From positions 1 to 64,000 of the forward strand of contig NZ_FNJW01000003.1 in NCBI RefSeq assembly GCF_900102725.1: 64,000 nucleotides of DNA, in the 5' to 3' direction. Positions 57,138 to 64,000 of this stretch are shown piece by piece. Source of the stretch: Carnobacterium viridans. GTDB taxonomy: Bacteria > Bacillota > Bacilli > Lactobacillales > Carnobacteriaceae. Under the pieces are notes generated by a model, which searched no databases, was not told the DNA's origin, and saw only the letters and a program-made list of their open reading frames with translations. The stretch's first letter is position 1; each line of letters opens with the position of its first letter. The translations under genes were made by a program, and so were the position numbers.

Positions 57138-57260
57138 AAGCAACAGCAGATTGAATTATTAGCAATACAAGATGTCTATTCTTTTTTATCTTTTGCTTCA
57201 GATAATTTAGAAAAAGAAAGCAAAAGAATGGTAGTATTTCAGAATATGGATAAAAAATAA
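57138..57260 (+). pseudogene. C-terminal remnant of a second Fic protein
   Basis: KKQQQIELLAIQDVYSFLSF, ASDNLEKESKRMVVFQNMDK with stop at 57258-57260 aligns with the Fic C-terminus at 54840-54960 (YVEILATQDVDSFLTFAKSI, LDKETKRMIAFQNMDQE). No start or active site left. Confidence 0.65.
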
Positions 57261-57301
57261 GACTTCTAACACTTTATTAAAAAAGTTAGAAGTCTTATTT
57301 T
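57256..57301 (+). terminator. Terminator behind the Fic remnant
   Basis: AATAAGACTTCTAAC faces its exact complement and ends in TTTT. Confidence 0.7.
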
Positions 57302-57410
57302 GTAAATAGCAGTGCTCCTCTATATAATAAATTTAATTCTATTTCTCATACAGTGGTGTGTTTTCTTCTTTCACTATGCAGATTGTACTGTTGTTCAAGT
57401 AAATAAAAAA

Positions 57411-57444
57411 CATAGATTCTCTAGTTCATCCTAGAGAATCTATG
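57411..57444 (-). terminator. Terminator of the scrB-scrA operon
   Basis: CATAGATTCTCTAG and its complement around six bases; on the minus strand followed by a T run. Confidence 0.75.
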
Positions 57445-57483
57445 CTTAAGTCTATTTATTTCAGAAATTATTTAATGCGCTTT

Positions 57484-58869
57484 TTATAATTCTTGTTCTT
57501 TCTTATAGCCAAATGTCCAAGTCAACCCAAATGATACCGCAAAGGCTACTATATTTACCAAAATATATAATGGTAATTGCTCATTAAGATAGAGCAATGT
57601 TCCTGGTATACCGGTTAATGCCATACCTGTTGCACGTAAATTAAAAATAGAAGCTAGAAAACCACCAACTCCGCCACCAATCATTGCCATTAAAAATGGC
57701 TTTACTAAACGTAGCGTAACTCCAAAAACAGCTGGTTCAGTGATTCCCAATGCTGCTGAAAAAGCAGACGGAAAAGCAATTTGCTTCATTTTTGGTGAGG
57801 TTGATTTAATCGCAACAGCTAAAACGGCCCCAGCTTGAGCTATATTTCCACAAGTTCCAATAGGATTCAAATAGTTCCAACCATCTTGCCCTAACATACT
57901 AATTTCGAGAAAGTTTAAGATATGATGAATACCAAAAATACCTAACAATTGTCCAAAGCTACCATAAATCAGTCCACCAATTCCGAATGGTAAATTTAAT
58001 AGAAATTCAACTGCATGTAAAACACCTAGTTCTACCTCATGGAAGATTGGTCCAATAATAAATAGTGCTAAGATCAATCCTATTAATAAAGTTAGAAAAG
58101 GAGTAAGAATTAAGTCTAAGGAATCTGGAATTTTTTTTCTTAAAAAGATTTCAATTTTTGAACCTAAAATACCTGTGACAAATGCAGGAAGTACCGATCC
58201 TTGGTAACCAACTACTTTAATAAAACCGAAAAAGATAAGTGGTTCTGCTGTTTGTTGCCCTACTTCATAAGCATTTGGAATTACTGAGCTTACTAGCATT
58301 AATCCTAAAACGATTCCCAAGACAGGTGTACCACCAAAAATTCTAAAGGTAGACCAGGCTACTAATGCTGGTAAGAATGCAAATGCAGTATCCGTTAAAA
58401 TTTGAGTAAACATTAAAAATTGTTGTGGAATGGCTTCCGGAGTTAAACCTATAAGTCCTAATACAGCCTCCTGCGTAAGCAAGCCTCGTAATCCCATGAA
58501 CAAACCAGTTGCGACCAATACAGGTATGATTGGAACAAATACATCCCCAAAAATTCGAATCGCTTTTTGAAAAGTCATTTTTTGATCTTCATTTGAAGAA
58601 TCCATTACTTGATTACTTGGTTTATCTATCAAACGAACAAATTCATCATATACTTTATTCACTAAACCAGTACCTAAAATCACTTGATATTGACCTGAAT
58701 TAAAGAAGCTGCCTTTTACTTTGTCAATAGCTTCTACGCCTTTCATATCAATTTTATCCTTATCATTAGTACTAATTCGAAGTCTTGTCGCACAGTGCGT
58801 TACAGATTGAACATTTTTAGTGCCACCAATCAATTCTAATATTTTTTCAGCGATTTCCTTGTTATTCAT
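57484..58869 (-). CDS. scrA: PTS sugar transporter EIIBC, sucrose type
   Basis: 461 aa. EIIB domain (1-90) with the phosphorylated Cys in VTHCATRLRIS, then an EIIC membrane domain of about ten segments (GVGGFLASIFNLRATGMALT, TGIPGTLLY). There is no EIIA domain, so a general EIIA-Glc is needed. It imports and phosphorylates a sugar, probably sucrose, delivering it to the hydrolase encoded just upstream; start overlaps that stop (ATGA). Confidence 0.87.
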   Translation of the reverse strand: MNNKEIAEKILELIGGTKNVQSVTHCATRLRISTNDKDKIDMKGVEAIDKVKGSFFNSGQYQVILGTGLVNKVYDEFVRLIDKPSNQVMDSSNEDQKMTFQKAIRIFGDVFVPIIPVLVATGLFMGLRGLLTQEAVLGLIGLTPEAIPQQFLMFTQILTDTAFAFLPALVAWSTFRIFGGTPVLGIVLGLMLVSSVIPNAYEVGQQTAEPLIFFGFIKVVGYQGSVLPAFVTGILGSKIEIFLRKKIPDSLDLILTPFLTLLIGLILALFIIGPIFHEVELGVLHAVEFLLNLPFGIGGLIYGSFGQLLGIFGIHHILNFLEISMLGQDGWNYLNPIGTCGNIAQAGAVLAVAIKSTSPKMKQIAFPSAFSAALGITEPAVFGVTLRLVKPFLMAMIGGGVGGFLASIFNLRATGMALTGIPGTLLYLNEQLPLYILVNIVAFAVSFGLTWTFGYKKEQEL

Positions 58870-60215
58870 TCGTTCTCCTCCTCATAAGAATAAAAAGTAA
58901 TGTTACCACCTTCATTCAAATTTTTATATTCTATTTCACACTTGGGCTTATCACAGAAATACCTCATAGAAAAGACGTACTGTCCACCGTTAACAAAAAT
59001 TTCTATAGCAGAATTATCACAAAAAATCTGCACCTTCGTTAGTTCTGTTATTTTAAGAGTTTTTATTTCTAATTCCTTAGTGACCCAGTTTATTCGTCCA
59101 ATCTCAAGGTAGCCATCACGGTATGAAATTGTATTAGAATTTAGTGACAACGAAAAATTTTCTACTGGTTTGTCAAAAGTAATAATTAGTTCAAAAACTT
59201 TACTGTTATCAGAAATAATACCGCATTCATTTTTAAATTGTTGTTTTTTCTTTCTCAAAACCTCGTATTCTTTCAAGGGAATTTGGTAAAGATGATCATT
59301 TATCCATTTTAGTTCTCTTGGCATGGTTAAACAATGAAGGTAACCTTCTTCGATTGTAGGGCAATTATTTTCTTGATTATCATCCATTCTAGACATCCAA
59401 CCGACAATAATTCTTCGGCCTTTCTCATCTAAAAAAGATTGAGGAGCGTAAAAATCAAAACCTTCATCTAATAATTTTATTAAGGATGTCTGACTAAATT
59501 TTTTTGTTTCGTAGTTCATCTTTCCCACTATATATCCAGCATAGCTTGAAATCGGTTGATCATCTTCTTTATAAGAAGTTCTTTTTTGTGGACATACAGT
59601 TAAGATGTCTACTTCTTTGTCTAAAGAGAAATAATCAGGGCATTCACACATTTGATCAAGATTAGGATCTGTATAAAACACCCCTTGATACTTCCAGGAT
59701 AATAAATCGTAGGATTGAAATAAAGTGATTGCCCCTTTGTTCTCAACAGTTTGAGCGCCAACAATCATCCACCAAATATCATTGTATTTCCAAACTTTTG
59801 GATCTCGGTGGTGTTCAGAAAAACCTTCAGGAGTTTTTATAATATTTTCTTGTTTAATAAATGTTTGTCCGTCATTAGATACAACAATTTTTTGGTAACT
59901 TCTTCTAGCCCCATTTACCTTAGTATTTCCAGTATAGAAGAGATACATTTCTCCATTTTTCTCAACAGCACTTCCAGAATAGACACCATTTTTATCGTCA
60001 GATCTATCTGGCAAAATCGCTGATTGTCTATTTGTCCAATGAACTAAGTCCTTGGATGTAAATAATCCCCATTCTTTATAATCATGATTCAAGTTAAAGC
60101 GATTCCATTGGTGAAAAAAATAATATTCCCCTTTGAATTGAATTAATCCATTAGGATCATTTAGTAATCCTTTATCTGGTTCAATATGGAAGTAATTCTT
60201 ATACTGATTTAACAA
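58866..60215 (-). CDS. scrB: Sucrose-6-phosphate hydrolase, GH32
   Basis: 449 aa. LLNDPNGLIQFKGEYYFFHQ carries the nucleophile Asp, HHRDPKVW the transition-state stabiliser, MCECPDYFSL the acid/base Glu. A C-terminal beta-sandwich follows from about 320. It splits sucrose-6-phosphate to glucose-6-phosphate and fructose; other fructosides are possible. TTG start ten bases after GAGAGG. Forms an operon with scrA. Confidence 0.88.
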   Translation of the reverse strand: MLNQYKNYFHIEPDKGLLNDPNGLIQFKGEYYFFHQWNRFNLNHDYKEWGLFTSKDLVHWTNRQSAILPDRSDDKNGVYSGSAVEKNGEMYLFYTGNTKVNGARRSYQKIVVSNDGQTFIKQENIIKTPEGFSEHHRDPKVWKYNDIWWMIVGAQTVENKGAITLFQSYDLLSWKYQGVFYTDPNLDQMCECPDYFSLDKEVDILTVCPQKRTSYKEDDQPISSYAGYIVGKMNYETKKFSQTSLIKLLDEGFDFYAPQSFLDEKGRRIIVGWMSRMDDNQENNCPTIEEGYLHCLTMPRELKWINDHLYQIPLKEYEVLRKKKQQFKNECGIISDNSKVFELIITFDKPVENFSLSLNSNTISYRDGYLEIGRINWVTKELEIKTLKITELTKVQIFCDNSAIEIFVNGGQYVFSMRYFCDKPKCEIEYKNLNEGGNITFYSYEEENE

Positions 60216-60246
60216 ATTATTTTATCCTCTCTCATCATATTGAAAT

Positions 60247-60305
60247 TAATGCGTTTTCATACCCTTCATTACTGAAATGATAGCATTTCACTCAACGTTT
60301 ATAAT
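60247..60305. promoter_or_regulatory. Divergent control region of the sugar locus
   Basis: TATAAT at 60300-60305 on the plus strand has only a poor -35, while the palindrome TGAAATGATAGCATTTCA (60273-60290) overlaps that place, fitting an activator-dependent promoter. On the minus strand ATGAAAACGCATTAA (60262-60248) differs from the catabolite-response cre consensus at one position. Confidence 0.55.
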
Positions 60306-60380
60306 ATGGAAAAATTTAATAGAAACATGGAAATTTCTAATAATATTATTTTTTTAATCATTAGCAGATATAATAAAGAT

Positions 60381-61226
60381 ATGAATAATAACTTAAGAGA
60401 ATATACCGATAGGTTTACTGATTTTACCAAGAAAAGCATTTCAGACTTTATCCTTTATAACTGTGGTCTTGAATATTGTGAACCTGGCTATAGTTATGGA
60501 CCGAAACGACGAGACTATCACTTTATTCATTTTGTAAAGGAGGGCAAAGGGTTACTGGAAATCGGAAATCAAAAGATTGAAGTCCATGAAAATCAAATTT
60601 TTATTGTACCTGCAAATGTCGTTTCTACCTACACAGCAGACCAGTATGAACCTTGGAAATATTCATGGATTGGTTTTATGGGTATCCAGTCTGGAAACTT
60701 TGTTCAAACATTGCTTCAGTCCAATAAAGAAAAATTTGTGATGGACTGCCAAGATGCTGATTTCTATGAACGTAGAATCAAAGATATCATTGAATTAAAT
60801 AGAAATAACTTAGCTTCTTATTTTAGAATTAATGGCATTATGTACGATATTGTGGGAAGTCTATTAACTGAATACCCAATTGAACAAATTATGAATAGTT
60901 CTACTTCAATTTCGTTTCAAGCAATGCGTTATATGGATCTTCATTATCATGATGATATTCAAATTTCTGATATTGCTAATTCTATTGGCATTCACCCAAA
61001 TTATTTGTCTTCTATGTTCAAAAAAGAAATGGGCATTTCTCCCAAAAAATATCTATCGAATTTAAAAATTAACAAAGCAAAAGAGTTGCTTGCTGAAAGC
61101 GATAATCCCATTAACATTATTAGCAGCTCAGTTGGGTTTTCTGACGCATTGTCATTTTCTAAATTTTTTAAAAAAGAAATCGGGATTTCTCCCTCCGAAT
61201 ACAGAAAGGAACATTACTTATTGTGA
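60381..61226 (+). CDS. AraC-family transcriptional activator
   Basis: 281 aa from ATG 60381. An ATG at 60306 is also in frame but directly follows a TATAAT box, so it would lie before the transcription start. N-terminal cupin (HFIHFVKEGKGLLEIGNQKI), C-terminal pair of HTHs (IQISDIANSIGIHPNYLSSM, then SSVGFSDALSFSKFFKKEIG). Related to MsmR-type activators of alpha-galactoside genes. The galactosidase gene overlaps its stop (GTGA). Confidence 0.85.
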   Translation: MNNNLREYTDRFTDFTKKSISDFILYNCGLEYCEPGYSYGPKRRDYHFIHFVKEGKGLLEIGNQKIEVHENQIFIVPANVVSTYTADQYEPWKYSWIGFMGIQSGNFVQTLLQSNKEKFVMDCQDADFYERRIKDIIELNRNNLASYFRINGIMYDIVGSLLTEYPIEQIMNSSTSISFQAMRYMDLHYHDDIQISDIANSIGIHPNYLSSMFKKEMGISPKKYLSNLKINKAKELLAESDNPINIISSSVGFSDALSFSKFFKKEIGISPSEYRKEHYLL

Positions 61227-63415
61227 GCCAATTAATTCATTATGATGAAGAAAAGAAAGTATTTCATCTCACTAATACCTATGTTAGTTATATCATGGAA
61301 ATCGTAGAAGACACCTATTTAATTCATCGCCATTGGGGTAAGAAGCTTACTCATTACAACTTTAGCAATCGTCCGAAGCTGAAAAAAAGGACCTTTGCTG
61401 CAACCCCAAATGTTCTTAAGCCAGAACTTTCTCTTGAATTCTTACCTCAGGAAATTTCTCTGCCTCATCAAGGTGATTTCAGAAATTCAGCCGTAAAGAT
61501 TCAAAACCAAAATGGGCAAAGCATAAGTAGATTTTCTTATGTCGGATATGAAATTCATGATCAAGCTATAGAACTTCAAGATCTTCCTTTTGCAAGAAGC
61601 AATGAATCTTTTGGTCAAACATTGATCATTCATTTATATGATAAAATTGCAAAAATCACTCTAGATTTGTTTTATACAATTTTTGAAGATTCACCAATTA
61701 TCGTACGCTCTACTAAAGTAATCAACGAGAGCACTCAAATTGTGAAAATAGATAAGCTCTTAAGTGCATCACTTGATACCCATTATGATAACCAGCTCCT
61801 CACAACATTTTACGGAACGCATCAAAAAGAATTTCAAATGACTAGAAGTGATATTCAACATGGCTTATTTAAAATTGGGAGTACTAGGGGAGCAAGTGGT
61901 CCACAATACCCACCCTTTCTTGCGCTATCAAAAGATGCAACAGAGTTTCAAGGAGAAGTTCATGCACTTACCTTGCTTTACAGTGGGAATCATGAAGAAA
62001 ACATTGAACGAGATCAATATAATAACTTAAGGGTACAAATTGGCATAAATGAAGAAACTTTCTCATGGACTCTAAATCCAAAAGAAGCTATTCAAAGTCC
62101 ACAAGCATTGCTGGTATATGGTAGCCAAGGGTTTAATAGTAATTCTCAAGCATTTCATACTTTTTTCAATAATCATTTAATTAATCCACTTTGGAAAAAA
62201 AGAAAAAGACCTATCGTAATCAATAGCTGGGAAATGACTTACTTTAACGTTTCTGAAAGATTACTATTAGAAATGATTGATTCGGCAAGTTCTTTAGGAT
62301 TTGAAACTGTCGTTTTGGATGATGGTTGGTTTGGTAAACGCAATAGTAGTAAAACTTCTTTAGGGGATTGGACTATAGATGAGGAGAAGTTTCCTAATGG
62401 CATTAAGCCTTTGGTGGATTATGCAAAGGAAAAAAAGATTGGATTTGGAATTTGGTTCGAGCCAGAGATGATTTCACCAAATACCGATCTTATTGCCCAA
62501 CATCCTGATTGGGTAATGAAAAGCAAAAGCTACGAACCAATTTTAGGTAGAAACCAATTATTTTTAGATTTAACCAATAAAGAAGTACAAGACTTCATTA
62601 TAAAGACTTTGTCAGATACCATTACTAGTCTTGGCGTGAATTACATTAAATGGGACATGAATCGGCACATGACTGATCCCTTCTCTCCTACTAAAATGGA
62701 GAATCATTCAATAGATTTTTCTCATAGATATATGCTCGGACTTTATCATATTGTTAACACTTTAACTTCAAAACATTCTGATGTGCTTTTTGAAAACTGT
62801 TCGAGCGGTGGCGGAAGGCTAGACCCTGGCATGCTGTTTTATTTCCCTCAAACCTGGATTAGCGATAATACCGATGCTTTAGATAGACAGCAAATTCAGT
62901 ATGGTGCTTCTTACATGTTTCCTATTGCTTCTATGACTGGTCATGTTTCTGAAGTTCCCAATCATCAGACAGGTCGCAAAATTGCATTTGAAACAAGAGC
63001 TGCTTTAGCTTCTTCAACAAATATGGGTTACGAAATGGATATTATCAATATGTCTGGAAAAGAAAGACAGAAGGTAGCTAATCATTTATCAACGTATAAA
63101 AAAGAAAGAGACCTCATTTTTGAAGGGGATTTTTATCGATTAAGTTCTCCAAATGAATCAAATATGTGTGGATGGATGTTTGTAGATGAAAAGAAAAATA
63201 ATGCAATCATTTACGTATTCCGAAATATCTATGAAGTCTTTGACTTATCCTTGCTTATTCGCATTCCTTATTTAGATACCGAAGCTAATTATCTCGAAAT
63301 GAATACCAATACTGTTTATAGCGGATCTGAATTATCTGCTTGTGGAATCTCTCTTGAAAATCCACCTGGTGATTTCATCGTTCACAAACTAATTTTAGAA
63401 AAAGTAACTGATTAA
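61223..63415 (+). CDS. Alpha-galactosidase, GH36
   Basis: 730 aa, GTG start overlapping the regulator stop. YIKWDMNRHMTDPF contains the nucleophile Asp, ENCSSGGGRLDPGML and ISDNTDALDRQQIQYG the acid/base Asp. Full length for bacterial GH36 enzymes (RafA/AgaN type). It hydrolyses melibiose, raffinose or stachyose, releasing sucrose that the neighbouring scrAB products can use. No transporter for raffinose is in the window. Confidence 0.92.
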   Translation: MSQLIHYDEEKKVFHLTNTYVSYIMEIVEDTYLIHRHWGKKLTHYNFSNRPKLKKRTFAATPNVLKPELSLEFLPQEISLPHQGDFRNSAVKIQNQNGQSISRFSYVGYEIHDQAIELQDLPFARSNESFGQTLIIHLYDKIAKITLDLFYTIFEDSPIIVRSTKVINESTQIVKIDKLLSASLDTHYDNQLLTTFYGTHQKEFQMTRSDIQHGLFKIGSTRGASGPQYPPFLALSKDATEFQGEVHALTLLYSGNHEENIERDQYNNLRVQIGINEETFSWTLNPKEAIQSPQALLVYGSQGFNSNSQAFHTFFNNHLINPLWKKRKRPIVINSWEMTYFNVSERLLLEMIDSASSLGFETVVLDDGWFGKRNSSKTSLGDWTIDEEKFPNGIKPLVDYAKEKKIGFGIWFEPEMISPNTDLIAQHPDWVMKSKSYEPILGRNQLFLDLTNKEVQDFIIKTLSDTITSLGVNYIKWDMNRHMTDPFSPTKMENHSIDFSHRYMLGLYHIVNTLTSKHSDVLFENCSSGGGRLDPGMLFYFPQTWISDNTDALDRQQIQYGASYMFPIASMTGHVSEVPNHQTGRKIAFETRAALASSTNMGYEMDIINMSGKERQKVANHLSTYKKERDLIFEGDFYRLSSPNESNMCGWMFVDEKKNNAIIYVFRNIYEVFDLSLLIRIPYLDTEANYLEMNTNTVYSGSELSACGISLENPPGDFIVHKLILEKVTD

Positions 63416-63811
63416 ACATCTACAATAAAGAATAGACATATTTGGGAACTAATCTTATATCCAGGACTGGATTATATATTTAACTATCCATCAGAATAAG
63501 TAGAAACTATTAATAAAAAAATATGTTTAATAGACCGAACATTTTTAAAATATTCGGTCTATTAAAGTTAAAAACGAATTCCCAAATACAAGTGTTTTTG
63601 GGAACTGATTTTTGTAGAAAGAAAAACAATCAAAAATCCTTATATAATCAACTTACCTAGGATTACCAAAATCAATGTCCATAATCATTACCAAATACCC
63701 TTACATTTAAATGCGTAAATGATATAATAAAAAAGAGTTATATTATACAAACTAATCTATGAATTTATTTCAATATATTATATAGAAGGATTAGTGTTAA
63801 GGAGTGAAATG
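63416..63811. other. Non-coding gap with terminator
   Basis: TTTAATAGACCGAA faces TTCGGTCTATTAAA (63526-63566), ending the galactosidase transcript; a weaker GTTCCCAAAAA/TTTGGGAA inverted pair lies near 63580-63605. The rest is AT-rich and leads into the recombinase gene. Confidence 0.6.
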
Positions 63812-64000
63812 ATGAAAATTGCTTATGCTAGAGTATCGACAGACAAACAAGAACTTCATCGTCAACTAGATGCTTTAGAAAAAGTTGGTTACGATAAACT
63901 TATACAAGAAAAATTTACCGGTACGCAAAAGAAACGCGCTGGACTAGATAGCTTATTTAATACTGTTCGTTCAGGTGATACAGTTATTATTGAATCGATT
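63812..64000 (+). CDS. Serine recombinase (resolvase/invertase), partial
   Basis: 63 codons to the window end. MKIAYARVSTDKQELHRQLD holds the catalytic Ser in RVSTDKQ, and EKFTGTQKKRAGLDSLFNTV continues the resolvase domain. ATG 63812 is seven bases after AAGGAG; ATG 63809 is also possible. Plasmid resolvases of this type resolve multimers or cointegrates. The C-terminal HTH lies outside. Confidence 0.9.
   Translation, partial: MKIAYARVSTDKQELHRQLDALEKVGYDKLIQEKFTGTQKKRAGLDSLFNTVRSGDTVIIESI

Noticed and set aside
1-64000. tRNA, rRNA or antibiotic resistance genes
   Set aside because: Looked for characteristic motifs and found none.

Overview
The window looks like a 64 kb slice of a large, low-GC, mosaic conjugative plasmid from a lactic acid bacterium (order Lactobacillales; a Carnobacterium- or Enterococcus-like host is my best guess from the class IIa bacteriocins, the pSK41/pGO1-type transfer genes and codon use). 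There are no rRNA, tRNA or core chromosomal genes, while ParA/partition genes, two mobilisation systems, oriT-like sites, insertion sequences and a serine recombinase are present. No replication initiator is visible, so it must lie outside the window.

Layout. (1) 1-3.3 kb: a decayed left end with an IS66 transposase tail, a frameshifted ornithine cyclodeaminase-like gene, a frameshifted TauE/SafE transporter and an intact TrmB-type regulator. (2) 3.9-14.3 kb: a compact minus-strand type IV secretion operon in pSK41/pGO1 order (pilin-like, VirB3-like, VirB4, EssB/YukC-like, lysozyme-M23 hydrolase, split VirD4, lipoprotein, VirB6-like). (3) 14.4-19.7 kb: a ribbon-helix-helix-like protein, an AbiE type IV toxin-antitoxin pair, a MOBQ relaxase with its oriT, and small accessory proteins. 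(4) 19.9-28.5 kb: a MITE, an ArdC-like antirestriction protein, a TPR protein, two unknown genes, a complete IS1182-family element, and a YolD/UvrX-type Y-family polymerase pair.

(5) 29.1-50.0 kb is the most unusual part. About twenty copies of an imperfectly palindromic repeat, nearly all exactly 28 bp and all in the same orientation, lie between small functional units. The repeat has the 11+6+11 layout of Xer/dif sites. The units include bacteriocin-immunity pairs, an orphan immunity gene, asnB, RelE/HigB-HigA pairs, PadR-DUF2812, HTH-regulator plus small membrane protein pairs, a MOBP mobilisation block and small membrane peptides. Remnants of a tyrosine recombinase sit at the left edge and in the middle. 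I interpret this as a cassette array assembled by site-specific recombination, comparable in logic to pdif modules or integrons but with its own site and a bacteriocin/immunity/TA cargo. Several cassettes are visibly decaying: a poly-A frameshift in a bacteriocin, a frameshift in HigB, a nonsense codon in an HTH-membrane protein.

(6) 50.2-57.3 kb: two minus-strand genes (unknown, class I glutamine amidotransferase), a roughly 0.5 kb non-coding stretch with dyads, a promoter and a terminator (candidate large structured RNA), TAGAYRYRTCTACA iterons with ParA and a small DNA-binding partner, a Fic protein, an M20 amidohydrolase and a second Fic remnant. (7) 57.5-63.4 kb: a sugar locus with divergent transcription, scrB-scrA-like (GH32 plus PTS EIIBC) on the minus strand and an AraC regulator plus GH36 alpha-galactosidase on the plus strand, fitting use of raffinose-type sugars and sucrose. 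The window ends inside a serine recombinase.

All functional names rest on reading motifs and remembered family features; no database search was possible.
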